Below, one piece after another: positions 8,788 to 18,309 of a DNA stretch of 64,000 bases. The stretch's first letter is position 1. The number at the start of each line of letters is the position of its first letter. Below the pieces are notes generated by a model. That model was given only the letters and a program-made list of their open reading frames with translations, was not told the DNA's origin and did no database searches. The position numbers and the translations under genes are program-made. Source of the DNA: an uncultured Flavobacteriaceae bacterium (GTDB lineage: Bacteria > Bacteroidota > Bacteroidia > Flavobacteriales > Flavobacteriaceae); assembly GCA_947494825.1 (NCBI GenBank), contig CANLWN010000003.1, forward strand, positions 62,001 to 126,000. The letters are read 5' to 3'.

Positions 8788-10128
8788 TTAGTTCAATCGA
8801 ATTGGGATACCAAAATAGAACTCCAATATCTTTAACCTAAAAATGTAGTCGTATTTGGTCCGGATGACCTCGGCCTCGGCATTGTCCACTCGGGATTGCG
8901 CCTGACTAAAGTCGAACGCGTTCATTAGGCCCACATTAAACCTTTCCTTGGAATACTCATAGGCCAAACGCCGGGCTTCCAAGGTCTTTTCTGCCGCCTC
9001 ATAGGACTTATAAAAATTGGTCACATCCACATAGGCCTGATTGATATTCGTCTCCAGGTCTAGTTTATCCTGTTCCAATTGCAGCTTGGCCTTGAGCAGG
9101 CTTATTTTGGACCGTTCTATATTGTTTCTCGTGCTAAAACCATTGAAGATCGGAATGTTCAACTGTGCGCCATAGGAAATCCCATCATTGATATACAACT
9201 GTTCCTTAAAGCCAATGAGTTCCCCGGTCACGGGATCCAGGTTTTGATCCGAATAACGCGTATTGTAGTTAAAAAATGCACTTAAGGTAGGGTATCGGGC
9301 CCCTTTGGCAATTTCTACATCCTTGGAGGCCAGGTCTACGCCGGACTGGGAAAATTTAATATCGTTCCTGAAGGTCAGGGCCTTGGCAAAAATGGTCTTG
9401 GCAGAATTGTTCAAAATGTCCGAGGGCGGAATATCAAACTCCTCCTGGGCAATGTCAAAATTCTCGTAGTCTGTAATTTGCAAGAGCTGCGCCAGATTGA
9501 TCCGTGAGATCAGCACTAGGCTTTCCGCATTTACGATCTGCTGTTCCTGGGTAGCGGCGGTGGCCTCGATCTCCAGTTGATCGCCTCTTGGCACCACACC
9601 GGATTCTACCAATTCCTTGGTTCGCTTTAGGTCTTGTTCGGTTACGGCGTATTGGGCCCTGAACACCTTTAGGGATTCCTTGTTGGAGACCACCTGCAAA
9701 TAGGCGTTGGCCACCATAAGCCGTATATCGTCCTTTAAATCTTCGAGTCGGTATTGATTGGCAATGGCGTTGAGCTCTGCCCTGTGCAAACGCTTGTAAT
9801 TCCGTAGCCCATCAAAAAGGGTTGCCGAGGAGGTAATATTGCCCGACGCCGTAAAGATGGTAGTGGTCACCGGTTCGTTGTTTGTGGGATCAAAGGACAG
9901 CCCTGTGTTCCCGGATGCACTTGTGGATGCATTTAGATCCGGAAGAAAGGCGCCCAGGGCATCGGACCTATCGATCTTGGCATTATCCAGATCCAACTCA
10001 AATTGCGCTACGCTCAAATTGTTCTCCACGGCATAGGTAACACATTCGACCAGCGTCCATTTTTTCAACTGTGCCGAAGCTATTCCAACGGAAAAAAGAG
10101 CCAGTAGTATTGCTATCTTAAATTTCAT
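8788..10128 (-). CDS. TolC family outer-membrane efflux protein
   Basis: A 446-residue protein starting at the ATG at 10128 with a signal peptide (MKFKIAILLALFSVGIASA). The open frame reaches 10269, but the extra residues are basic and non-family. Two outer-membrane efflux repeats with long helices and short strands are visible (NQYRLEDLKDDIRLMVANAYL; KLDLETNINQAYVDV). It forms the trimeric outer-membrane exit duct of the export system encoded by the upstream HlyD/ABC genes. The gap to the adaptor gene is 52 bp. Confidence 0.93.
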   Translation of the reverse strand: MKFKIAILLALFSVGIASAQLKKWTLVECVTYAVENNLSVAQFELDLDNAKIDRSDALGAFLPDLNASTSASGNTGLSFDPTNNEPVTTTIFTASGNITSSATLFDGLRNYKRLHRAELNAIANQYRLEDLKDDIRLMVANAYLQVVSNKESLKVFRAQYAVTEQDLKRTKELVESGVVPRGDQLEIEATAATQEQQIVNAESLVLISRINLAQLLQITDYENFDIAQEEFDIPPSDILNNSAKTIFAKALTFRNDIKFSQSGVDLASKDVEIAKGARYPTLSAFFNYNTRYSDQNLDPVTGELIGFKEQLYINDGISYGAQLNIPIFNGFSTRNNIERSKISLLKAKLQLEQDKLDLETNINQAYVDVTNFYKSYEAAEKTLEARRLAYEYSKERFNVGLMNAFDFSQAQSRVDNAEAEVIRTKYDYIFRLKILEFYFGIPIRLN

Positions 10129-10180
10129 GTGGTGGTAATTTTTTTGATTAATGATTTTGATTGATGTCTTGTTGTGCTTT

Positions 10181-11296
10181 CTAGGAATCTTCATCCTCAT
10201 CCTCTTTCTCGAGTTCGTTCCATACTTTGACCTTGGCATCCTCTTCCAGACCGGATACCACTTCCACATCTATACCATCGCTCACGCCCAGTTCCAGATC
10301 TTTACGCTCAAACTCGTTCACGCCCACCTCGATCTCAACAAAGGGCTGTTCCGTTTCCTTATCAAATTGCAACAAAGCCTCTTTAATGGACAGCACATCC
10401 TTTTTCTCCTCCAACACTATGGAGGCATTGGCACTGTAACCGGCCCTCACATAGGCGCTATCATGGACCACCAGGTCCCCTTCAATTTTAAACTGAACGG
10501 CACCCTCTTCCTCTACCCCTTTGGGCGCAATGAATTTCAGAATAGCCTCAAAGGTCGATTTTTCCAGGGCGCCCAGGCTTATTTCCAGGGGCATCCCTAA
10601 TTTGAGCTTGCCCACTTCGGCCTCGTCCACTTCGCCTTCAAAGATCATTTTGGTCATATCCGCAATGGTGGCAATGGTGGTTCCGTCGTTGAAGTTGTTG
10701 CTTTCAATGACCTGATCACCTTCCTTTACCGGAATCTCCAAAATGGTACCGGCCACCGTAGACCTGATATTGGTATTGGCACTGGACGAACCGCCTGCCG
10801 ATCCCACGCGAATGATCTGGTAATCGTTCCTGGCATTCTCCAGCTCTAACTTGGCCTGGTCATAGGTCAGTTTTATGGCATTGAAATCCTGACTGGAAAT
10901 AACGCCCTTATCAAAAATGGCCTTATTCCTATCGTATTCGGTTTTGGCATTGGCCAAACTCACCTCCGCGTTCTTAACCCGTCCCCTTGCACTGGCCAGT
11001 GACTGCTCATTGGGCACTACCTTTATGGTGGCAATTAAATCGCCCTCCTTAACCTCATCCCCTTCCTCCAGGAAAATTTTATTGATGATGCCCGAAATCT
11101 GTGGTTTGATGTTGATCTCATCCTCTGGGATGACCTTCCCGGTAACAATGACCTGGTTTACAATATCCTTCTTTTCCAGGCTCTCGGTCTCATAGAGCTT
11201 GGCCGGGGTACTGTTCTGTTTTATGAAATAGGCGGTAGCTCCTAAAATTCCTATCACGCCCACTCCTATTAATCCGTATTTTACGTACTTGTTCAT
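10181..11296 (-). CDS. Periplasmic adaptor subunit (HlyD/MacA family)
   Basis: A 371-residue protein starting MNKYVKYGLIGVGVIGILG, an inner-membrane anchor. A lipoyl/barrel-sandwich half follows (GIINKIFLEEGDEVKEGDLIATI), then a helical hairpin with heptads (about 105-165), the second lipoyl half (GTILEIPVKEGDQV), a beta-barrel and a very acidic tail (LEKEDEDEDS). It links the ABC permeases to the TolC-like duct. The ATG at 11296 is preferred to a TTG two codons upstream. It lies in an operon with both permeases. Confidence 0.93.
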   Translation of the reverse strand: MNKYVKYGLIGVGVIGILGATAYFIKQNSTPAKLYETESLEKKDIVNQVIVTGKVIPEDEINIKPQISGIINKIFLEEGDEVKEGDLIATIKVVPNEQSLASARGRVKNAEVSLANAKTEYDRNKAIFDKGVISSQDFNAIKLTYDQAKLELENARNDYQIIRVGSAGGSSSANTNIRSTVAGTILEIPVKEGDQVIESNNFNDGTTIATIADMTKMIFEGEVDEAEVGKLKLGMPLEISLGALEKSTFEAILKFIAPKGVEEEGAVQFKIEGDLVVHDSAYVRAGYSANASIVLEEKKDVLSIKEALLQFDKETEQPFVEIEVGVNEFERKDLELGVSDGIDVEVVSGLEEDAKVKVWNELEKEDEDEDS

Positions 11297-11323
11297 TCTC
11301 AATATTTTGATGGTTATTTGTTT

Positions 11324-12580
11324 TTATTCTTCTCTAAGTGCATCTATAGGTTTAACTTTTATCGCCCTGTTAGCCGGAATCATCCCGATCAGCACACTAA
11401 GGCTGATCATCAATAAAAAGGAGATACCAAACTGGGGTATGCTTACCATGGGGTCCCTAAAGGGAAAATCATTGCCCTGGCCAAAGGCCGCATCGAGTGC
11501 CGCGAGAATGCCCACGGAAAGGGCAAAACCGACAAGTCCGGCAAAAGCGGTCAAAACGATGGCCTCCACCACGATCTGCCGTTTTACGATCCGGGGCGTG
11601 GCCCCGAGTGCCCGCCTTACCCCAATTTCCTTGGTGCGTTCCTTTACCGTAATCAAAAGGATATTACTAATGGCGATAACGCCGGCCAATAAGGTGAAAA
11701 TGCCCACAAAAAAGGAGAACCCTTTTAATACCGTGGTAAAGGCCGCTATATTGTTGAAGATTTCGGACATATCAAAACTGCCAATGGCCCGTTCATCGTC
11801 CGGATGGATATCGTATTTGCCCTTTAATAGCTTTTTGATCTTTTCCTCCACGACGGCCACACTGGTCTCCGGGTCTACGTCAATGGCCATCCAGCCCATG
11901 CGGTCCCCCGAATTAAAGGCCTTTTGAAAAGTAGAAAAGGGAATGAAGACGGCATTTTCCCCGTCTATATTGATATTGTTATTGGGTTTGTACACCCCGA
12001 TGACCTTAAAAAACACGCCATTGATACGAATATCCTCACCTATGGCGTTTTCGCCCTTATCAAACAACAGTTTATAGGTCTCCTCCCCGATAACACATAC
12101 CTTTTTGGAGGCATCAATGTCATTTTGGTTCAAAAAACGGCCATCGACCAATTTCTTTTTGGTGATATTGTCTATTTCCGGATAATCCCCATAGACCGAG
12201 GACCCACTTTTTCGCCCCTTTCTATACACGGTGACCACATCCCGATGGTTTCCAAGCTCTATTCGTGGTGCCAGGACCTCTATTTCCGGAATCTGTTGTT
12301 TCAGGATGCTGGCATCCTCGATCCTAAACTGGATCCGTCTGCCCCGTTCAAAGCCCTTATAGGGTTCAGAGGTGCTACGACTCCATACAAAAAGGCTGTT
12401 GGAGGCCGTACCGGCAAAGACATTGTCAAAACCGTTGCTCATGCCATTGGCCGAACCCAATAGTAACATGAGGATGATCATCGCAAAGATGACGCCCAAC
12501 ATGGTGAGGAACGTACGGAACATATTCTTCCCCAAGGTGTTAAAAACTTCACTCCAAAGATCTTTATCGAATAACCACAT
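11324..12580 (-). CDS. MacB-type ABC transporter permease (second copy)
   Basis: A 418-residue protein. TM1 lies at about residues 20-45, followed by a large periplasmic MacB-like domain (about 50-260). Three C-terminal TM segments form the FtsX domain, with the motif VKERTKEIGVRRALGATPR. It ends with KVKPIDALREE, the usual MacB end. It pairs with the adjacent permease (two bases apart, probably a heterodimer), the ATPase, the adaptor and TolC to export peptides, lipids or drugs by mechanotransmission. The substrate is unknown. Confidence 0.93.
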   Translation of the reverse strand: MWLFDKDLWSEVFNTLGKNMFRTFLTMLGVIFAMIILMLLLGSANGMSNGFDNVFAGTASNSLFVWSRSTSEPYKGFERGRRIQFRIEDASILKQQIPEIEVLAPRIELGNHRDVVTVYRKGRKSGSSVYGDYPEIDNITKKKLVDGRFLNQNDIDASKKVCVIGEETYKLLFDKGENAIGEDIRINGVFFKVIGVYKPNNNINIDGENAVFIPFSTFQKAFNSGDRMGWMAIDVDPETSVAVVEEKIKKLLKGKYDIHPDDERAIGSFDMSEIFNNIAAFTTVLKGFSFFVGIFTLLAGVIAISNILLITVKERTKEIGVRRALGATPRIVKRQIVVEAIVLTAFAGLVGFALSVGILAALDAAFGQGNDFPFRDPMVSIPQFGISFLLMISLSVLIGMIPANRAIKVKPIDALREE

Positions 12581-12581
12581 A

Positions 12582-13811
12582 CTATTTATCCCTTAGTGCT
12601 ACAATTGGTTTTACATTGGCCGCCTTTATAGCGGGTATCATCCCTGCGAACAAGCCTGCAACCACTAAAATAATGGTGGCGGTTAGCACGGTAGAAAAGC
12701 TTACGGACGGATTGGTAAATGCCGGACTTTGCATACTGGGACCAATGAGCGATAAGATTCCGGTGGCGAAGAGCAACCCAATAAATCCGGACAGCGCCGT
12801 AATAAAAACGGACTCCAACAAAACCAATTTAATGATCTGGCCGGGTTCTGCGCCCAGGGCTTTTCGTACCCCGATTTCCTTGGTGCGCTCCTTTATGATA
12901 AAGACCATAATATTTCCTATGCCCACAATGCCCGCAATGAGGATCAAAAAACCAACGCCAATACTTACTGCCGATAAAACCCCGGTAAAGCTGCTGATGT
13001 CGGAAAAGGCTTCTGCGTAGTTCCATACCCGTATGCCCGACTGGTCCTTGGGCGACACTTTATGCTTTCGTTTCATCAAGGTCTCCAGACGATCCGAAAA
13101 CTCCAAGGCCCTAGCGAGATCGTAAGTGGGATTGTAGGTGAGCAGTATTTGATCAATTTTGTCCGTATTGCCATAGATGCGCTGATAGGTGCTCACCGGA
13201 GTGTAGATGCCCCGTTCGGCATTGTCATCGCCCTCATCTATAAAAATTCCAATAACCCGAAACGGGAGTCCGTTGAATTCCACGAACTTTCCTATAGGGT
13301 CCTCGGTCTTGAACAGGTCTTGCCCTACTTTTCTGCCTATGACGGCCACCTTGGCCCCAGTGGCAATATCGTTGTTATTGATATACCTTCCCTGGGTAAC
13401 AATGGTCTTTTCAATAACCTGATGGTCCGGATGTACCGCTTGTACCGAGTAGGATCCGGTTTCGGCCTTATAACGGGCCGAGACGCCCCTGAAAAAGCGT
13501 GCGCTGATATCCACAAAATCCTCGGGAAAACTTCGTTTTATATATTCAATATCATCATTTTTGAGTTGGATCCTACGATCGGCCTCAAAGCCGGCATAGG
13601 CCTTGGAGGTATTTCCCGGGCGGATAAAAATAGAATTGGTGGCATCGTCATTGAACTGCCCGGTAAAACCATTTTGCATCCCGTTCACCGAGGCCAGGAG
13701 CATGACCAAAATGAAGATGCCCCAGCCAACAGAAAAACCGGTCAGGAAGGTCCTGAGCTTGTTGTTCTTGATACTGTGAAATATTTCTTGCCAAATGTCC
13801 CTATCAAACAT
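12582..13811 (-). CDS. MacB-type ABC transporter permease (first copy)
   Basis: A 409-residue paralogue of the next gene: TM1 (FSVGWGIFILVMLLASV), a periplasmic core domain, then an FtsX domain with VKPIVALRDK at the end and IIKERTKEIGVRKALGAEPG between TM2 and TM3. The ATPase gene overlaps its start by 8 bp. Two different half-permeases in one operon suggest a heterodimeric transporter. Confidence 0.93.
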   Translation of the reverse strand: MFDRDIWQEIFHSIKNNKLRTFLTGFSVGWGIFILVMLLASVNGMQNGFTGQFNDDATNSIFIRPGNTSKAYAGFEADRRIQLKNDDIEYIKRSFPEDFVDISARFFRGVSARYKAETGSYSVQAVHPDHQVIEKTIVTQGRYINNNDIATGAKVAVIGRKVGQDLFKTEDPIGKFVEFNGLPFRVIGIFIDEGDDNAERGIYTPVSTYQRIYGNTDKIDQILLTYNPTYDLARALEFSDRLETLMKRKHKVSPKDQSGIRVWNYAEAFSDISSFTGVLSAVSIGVGFLILIAGIVGIGNIMVFIIKERTKEIGVRKALGAEPGQIIKLVLLESVFITALSGFIGLLFATGILSLIGPSMQSPAFTNPSVSFSTVLTATIILVVAGLFAGMIPAIKAANVKPIVALRDK

Positions 13812-14505
13812 ATTCCGAAGCCCTTACTTGTTTTACCTTCTTGTCTTCTACGATTACGCCATCCTTAAGATGTACGATGCGTTTGCACATATGTGCTATG
13901 TCCTCTTCATGGGTCACCACTAAAATGGTATTGCCCTGATCGTTAATCTTTTGTATAAGGTCCATTACCTCGTAAGAAGTGGTACTGTCCAAGGCCCCGG
14001 TAGGCTCATCGGCCAATAGCACCTTGGGTTCCGCTGCCATGGCCCTTGCTATGGCCACACGTTGCTTTTGACCTCCTGAAAGTTCGCTTGGCAAGTGGGT
14101 AGCCCATTCCTTAAGGCCTACCTGCTCCAAATATTTTAGGGCCTTCTCCTGACGTTCCTTTCTAGGTACCCGCTGATAGTATAAAGGGAGTGCCACATTT
14201 TCCAAAGCACTTTTATAATTGATCAGGTTAAAGGATTGGAAGACAAAACCCAAAAACTTGTTGCGGTATCTGGCCGCCTTGGTCTCGTTGAGATCTTTGA
14301 TGGGGACCCCATCCAACATATATTCACCTTCATTGGCCACATCCAGCATGCCCAGAATATTGAGCAAAGTAGATTTTCCGGAACCCGAAGAGCCCATAAT
14401 GGCTACCAGTTCGCCCTCCTTGACGGAGAAGTTTATCCCTTTTAGCACATGCAGGGAATTGCTTCCCATTTGATAGGACTTATGAAGATCTTTGATTTCA
14501 ATCAT
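13804..14505 (-). CDS. MacB/LolD-type ABC transporter ATP-binding protein
   Basis: A 233-residue protein starting MIEIKDLHKSYQMG. It has Walker A GSSGSGKST (38-46), signature LSGGQKQRVAIARAM, Walker B VLLADEPTGALDS and the switch His in VVTHEED. It hydrolyses ATP to drive the two permeases. Upstream open codons to 14571 are not family-like. It is the first gene of the five-gene export operon, with its stop inside the first permease start. Confidence 0.95.
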   Translation of the reverse strand: MIEIKDLHKSYQMGSNSLHVLKGINFSVKEGELVAIMGSSGSGKSTLLNILGMLDVANEGEYMLDGVPIKDLNETKAARYRNKFLGFVFQSFNLINYKSALENVALPLYYQRVPRKERQEKALKYLEQVGLKEWATHLPSELSGGQKQRVAIARAMAAEPKVLLADEPTGALDSTTSYEVMDLIQKINDQGNTILVVTHEEDIAHMCKRIVHLKDGVIVEDKKVKQVRASEYV

Positions 14506-14674
14506 GGTCGGTTGTGTTTTAGCCGTTTGCTGCCCGTGTAGCGGGCTAATGCTTGCAACGGAAAACCCCACGTCTCAAATAGGGTCCCGCGCTCGTTCTT
14601 GTATATGACTGTCAAGTTGTTAAAATGTTACAATAACAACACAATTTTTTTTGTTAAAAAAGGAAAATAAGATC

Positions 14675-15811
14675 TTAACCCAATACACTGCTGAGTTTGA
14701 ACATGGGTAGGTACATGGCCACGAGGATGACGCCCACCAGCGCCCCAACGATAATGATAATGAAGGGTTCGAGCAGGGTAGAGAGCATTTTCGATTTCTG
14801 CTGTACCTCCAGGGCGTACTGTTGGTTGAGGCGTTGAAAGATAAACTCGGTCTGGTTGGTTTCCTCGGCCACTTTTACCAGGGATATCATCCGGTTGTCA
14901 AAAATACGGTTGCCCCTTAGGCTATCGCTAAGTCCATCCCCGGAAACGATTCGTTGCTCAACAGTATCCAGGGCTTCCCTCAGGGGGTAAAAATCGATCA
15001 TCCGTTTTACCAGTTGGATGCTGTTTAAAATGGGCACCTTGGAAGTGGTCAGCAGGGTAACGGCCTGGGTAAACTGGGCCAGATATACCGCTTTGATAAA
15101 GGTGCCGACAAAGGGCAGTTTAAGCAACACCTTGTCCCTGTTCCTTTTAAACCACGGTTTCTGTTGGTACACTTTTCTAAAACCTACAAGCACGGCCAGC
15201 AATACCACCACCCATAGGCCATAATCGCGAATGAAGTCGGACGCCCCGATAATCATCTTGGTAATCCCGGGCAGTTCTACTTGGTTCTGTCTAAAAATAT
15301 CCTGGAACATGGGCACCACCATACGCAACATAAAGATGACCACGAGCACGGCCGTAATCAGGATGACCACCGGATAGGTCAGCGCATTGACCAAAATTCT
15401 CCGCTGCTCGTTCTTCCTCCCGAAAAATTTACCTAGTTCCTCCGTAATCAACGGCATGGTCCCTGTTTCTTCCCCGATCCGCAACGAATGGTATTCGTAT
15501 TCCGAAAATTCCTTTTTGGCATGTAGCACTTCGGAAAAACTTTGCCCGGATACCAGTCCGTCTACCATTTCCTGGTAGAACAACCGTGGCTTTTCCTTTT
15601 TTTGGTTCTCCACGATTAAGCTCAGTGCCTCCTTTAGGGTAATACCGGCCTTTAGGAGAATACTGAGTTCGGTATAGAATTCCTCTTTCTTTTTGTTGGA
15701 AAAAGCGGCACCAAAGAGCGTGATTTCTTGTTGAAGGAGCGTGGTGAGCCGCCCCTCCCCTTTATTCCGGGGCACCGTTTTGGCCGTAGTATGTTCCAGT
15801 TTAAATCCCAT
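14675..15811 (-). CDS. Type II secretion/type IV pilus inner-membrane protein F (GspF/PilC family)
   Basis: A 378-residue protein with two T2SSF domains. The first (about 45-170) includes LKAGITLKEALSLIVENQKKE, and the second (about 240-365) includes LTTSKVPILNSIQLVKRMI. Three TM helices (about 140-165, 185-205, 350-372) are visible. It is the inner-membrane platform that couples the assembly ATPase to pseudopilin extrusion. The ATPase and secretin genes are not in this window. The upstream pseudopilin stop overlaps this ATG as ATGA. Confidence 0.92.
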   Translation of the reverse strand: MGFKLEHTTAKTVPRNKGEGRLTTLLQQEITLFGAAFSNKKKEEFYTELSILLKAGITLKEALSLIVENQKKEKPRLFYQEMVDGLVSGQSFSEVLHAKKEFSEYEYHSLRIGEETGTMPLITEELGKFFGRKNEQRRILVNALTYPVVILITAVLVVIFMLRMVVPMFQDIFRQNQVELPGITKMIIGASDFIRDYGLWVVVLLAVLVGFRKVYQQKPWFKRNRDKVLLKLPFVGTFIKAVYLAQFTQAVTLLTTSKVPILNSIQLVKRMIDFYPLREALDTVEQRIVSGDGLSDSLRGNRIFDNRMISLVKVAEETNQTEFIFQRLNQQYALEVQQKSKMLSTLLEPFIIIIVGALVGVILVAMYLPMFKLSSVLG

Positions 15812-16275
15812 CAGTTCATATAGGCCGTTGCGGCCTTGGTTTTTTGTACAAAGAGTTGCTGTTCCCCCAATTTTTTATCGGTCTTCAATTTCAGGGCGTC
15901 TACCCGTCCAGACAGGACCGCCTCGCCATTGTAGTAGAATTGTCGCTCCACAATGGAAATATGAAAGGTATCCTTTTCCCTAACAATCCATTCCTCCCCA
16001 AAGTTATAATGCACCGCCCCCATTTCATTGGTGCAGATCAGCGTACCGCTTGCCTCTTGAAAGCCAAGGGCTCCATGGGAACTAAAATCTATCCACAGGG
16101 CCTGACGTAGCCGGTTGAGCTCGGCCGTCTTTTCATAGTTGCGCCCCATGCCCCAAAGTTGTTGCTGTACCAGGTTCAGCACGCTAAAGGCCAGGCCCAC
16201 CACAATGACCGTGATAAACAGCACCACCAACATTTCGCTCAGCGTAAAGGCCTTGATCCTAGTTTTGTACCACAT
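15811..16275 (-). CDS. Pseudopilin, prepilin-type N-terminus (J/I-like)
   Basis: A 154-residue protein from ATG 16275: MWYKTRIKA then FTLSEMLVVLFITVIVVGLA. The prepilin peptidase site is Ala/Phe with Glu at +5. One N-terminal TM helix is followed by a globular beta-rich domain. A longer open frame to 16389 lies inside the previous gene and is unlikely. It is part of a tightly overlapping operon ending in gspF and is probably a minor pseudopilin of the same machine. Confidence 0.82.
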   Translation of the reverse strand: MWYKTRIKAFTLSEMLVVLFITVIVVGLAFSVLNLVQQQLWGMGRNYEKTAELNRLRQALWIDFSSHGALGFQEASGTLICTNEMGAVHYNFGEEWIVREKDTFHISIVERQFYYNGEAVLSGRVDALKLKTDKKLGEQQLFVQKTKAATAYMN

Positions 16276-16591
16276 GGCTGCTTGTTGTTTTTCCGGTTTC
16301 CCTGTGCTGGGCCTCGAGCACCACATAAGTAAGCCCTTTGATCTCCTGTGCCGACATCCGTACCTCCCAACCTTGCAACTCGCCCTCATAGGGCAAGGGG
16401 ATCTTTCCGTTCCTATAGGCGTATTCCAATTCGCCTAAATGGGTATCCACCGCTGCCGTATTTCCCTTGATCTGGGCCAAAAAAATGGAATTGAGCAAGG
16501 AACTGGCCACCGCAAAGATGATGACGATCAGTACCGTGGCCACCATGGTTTCCATGAGGGTAGATGCCTTTATGCGTTTCAGTAGAGCCAT
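16259..16591 (-). CDS. Minor pseudopilin, prepilin-type N-terminus
   Basis: A 110-residue protein: MALLKRIKA then STLMETMVATVLIVIIFAVA. Cleavage would follow Ala, and Glu lies at +5 of the mature chain, as the prepilin peptidase needs. The rest is a short globular domain (GWEVRMSAQEIKGLTYVVLEA). It overlaps both neighbours by 13-17 bp, which indicates translational coupling. Confidence 0.78.
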   Translation of the reverse strand: MALLKRIKASTLMETMVATVLIVIIFAVASSLLNSIFLAQIKGNTAAVDTHLGELEYAYRNGKIPLPYEGELQGWEVRMSAQEIKGLTYVVLEAQHRETGKTTSSHVVQN

Positions 16592-17847
16592 TTTCCCAAA
16601 TTTTTAGTTTCTGTGCCTTCAAAGGTCAAGCCCGCAAATTGGAGCGGTAAGTCCCTGTTGTCCATGGTGCCATTATACAGATGATTCTGATAAATGCTCC
16701 CGTTTTCCAGGGCGATAAAGCTGTGGGTGCTCAAGTGTCCTGTAAGGTTCCCCTTGAGTTCCAGGTTGGCAGCGCAATGGATCTCGCCGGTGATATGGGC
16801 GTCCGTATCCACCTTGATCTGGGGGGAAAAGCGCTGCGTCTCCCCATCGCCGAGATACAACAGCGCACCACGAATCTGCGTCCGCGGTGCCACATAAATA
16901 TTCGGCGGTTCTCCAAGGGTATTTTCCTTTTTTATCGGTGCCGTTTCAATGACTGCCAGGGCCGAAGGGTAAAATAGCTCACAGTTCCTTCCTACGTCTA
17001 TACGTTTGCTTGCCACCGCCTGAAAGTTTCCTTTGACCCCAGGCCCGATCTCAATCTCCGGGGCCACCAAGAGCACATCGGTGAGTATGCTAGAGGCATC
17101 TACCCGGATCTTCTGTGCCGCCCAAACCACCACATTGCCCGTTATCCGGGTTTCGGAGAGGTCCAGTACATGGCCCCTGATAAATTGGGTGGGCCGCTTA
17201 AAAGAATTTTTTATCTCCCTAAGGCGCACTAAGGGCCGTTCTTCCAAAGTAGTGGCCGATGTATTAAGGGCCAACAGCTGTTTCAGATAGTCCAAATGCC
17301 CTGTACCCAGTTTGGGTAGGGTCTTGGTACTTGTACCCTGCCTCCCATAGACCAGTCGAGAGTGGTAATAGGAATGTCCGGAGATATTGCCGGGACGTAT
17401 GCCCTGTTTGGGCAAAAGCGCGTCCCCGCTGATCTTCGCGGTTCCCACGATAATCAAAGGCCGTTCGTTGTCTTGCAGATACAATACCGGAGAATCTGGC
17501 GTAACACCCCCGCCAGCCAGGGCCACCTTGGTAAAACGGTGCTTAGAGGCGGTGGCCACTACCCCATATTTTTCAAAAACGCCCCAGTACTCTTTTATGC
17601 CCTTTACCATTACGCCCTTCTCGAGGCCCATATCCAGGTCCAGGGTATCGCCGGGCCGCATGCCGGACTTAAGGGCATAGGCCACACCCAGATCAGCCGT
17701 CTTTAGGGTATCTACAAAACGATCTGCACTTTTACCGAAGCGCGCATGGGTATAACTGAGCAGTACAAAGGCCAGCAACAACACGGCAATCACCGCCCCG
17801 ATAAAGAGGACAAATTGCAGCGCCCCTGCCTGTATTCTTCCCATCAT
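16579..17847 (-). CDS. Large membrane-anchored beta-rich protein of the pilus/secretion operon
   Basis: A 422-residue protein with one N-terminal TM helix (QFVLFIGAVIAVLLLAFVLL). The rest is rich in short beta strands and repeated turns such as ITGNVVVWAAQKIRVDASS and IEIGPGVKGNFQAVASKRI, which suggest a bactofilin-like or beta-helix fold. Its position between the GspC-like gene and the pseudopilins is where GspK or a PilX-like tip protein could sit, but no K-specific motif was recognised. Two adjacent ATGs (17847, 17844) overlap the upstream stop. Confidence 0.6.
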   Translation of the reverse strand: MMGRIQAGALQFVLFIGAVIAVLLLAFVLLSYTHARFGKSADRFVDTLKTADLGVAYALKSGMRPGDTLDLDMGLEKGVMVKGIKEYWGVFEKYGVVATASKHRFTKVALAGGGVTPDSPVLYLQDNERPLIIVGTAKISGDALLPKQGIRPGNISGHSYYHSRLVYGRQGTSTKTLPKLGTGHLDYLKQLLALNTSATTLEERPLVRLREIKNSFKRPTQFIRGHVLDLSETRITGNVVVWAAQKIRVDASSILTDVLLVAPEIEIGPGVKGNFQAVASKRIDVGRNCELFYPSALAVIETAPIKKENTLGEPPNIYVAPRTQIRGALLYLGDGETQRFSPQIKVDTDAHITGEIHCAANLELKGNLTGHLSTHSFIALENGSIYQNHLYNGTMDNRDLPLQFAGLTFEGTETKNLGKWLY

Positions 17848-18308
17848 TGTGTTAGGGTTACGGTCCGTAGCTTGTTTCCTATCCGCACCCTTACCGTGTT
17901 ACGGGTGCCACTGAGCAGGGTAACGTTCTCAATTTTATCCTTGGCGGACATCAGGTGCTGTTGCCCGTTGATGCTCAGAAAAAAGACCTTTTGTCGGGTG
18001 TTCTTGTCCGTGATAAATCCGGTATAGCGGATATCAACCGCAGGTACGGTCTCCTTGGGTGCCGTTCGTCTAACGGGGATCTTTTTTTTTGCCTTGGTAG
18101 CCAGCGTACCCAAAAAAGGATCCCGGTAATTGGCCACAATGCTGAAGGTGTCGCGCTCCTTGACGGATGTTGGGCTAAAACTACTGGTAGATACCTCAGG
18201 GGCGGCAGCGGGTTGGGGAGAAAGGGCACCCAGGATCCGAAAGCCTATGAGGCCCCAGATCAGAGCCACAAGGCCCAGAAGGACATATGTTTTGGTCTGT
18301 TTTTTCAT
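17844..18308 (-). CDS. GspC/PilP-like bitopic protein
   Basis: A 154-residue protein with one N-terminal TM helix (VLLGLVALIWGLIGFRIL), a Pro/Ser-rich linker and a small C-terminal beta domain (about 90-154). RDPFLG followed by a DIRYTGFI strand resembles the homology-region domain of GspC/PilP, which links inner membrane and secretin. The assignment rests on build and operon position. The lipoprotein gene ends one base upstream. Confidence 0.6.
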   Translation of the reverse strand: MKKQTKTYVLLGLVALIWGLIGFRILGALSPQPAAAPEVSTSSFSPTSVKERDTFSIVANYRDPFLGTLATKAKKKIPVRRTAPKETVPAVDIRYTGFITDKNTRQKVFFLSINGQQHLMSAKDKIENVTLLSGTRNTVRVRIGNKLRTVTLTQ

Positions 18309-18309
18309 G

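Noticed and set aside
11924-12463. 179-residue plus-strand frame inside the ABC permease
   Set aside because: Shadow frame opposite a clear MacB-type permease.
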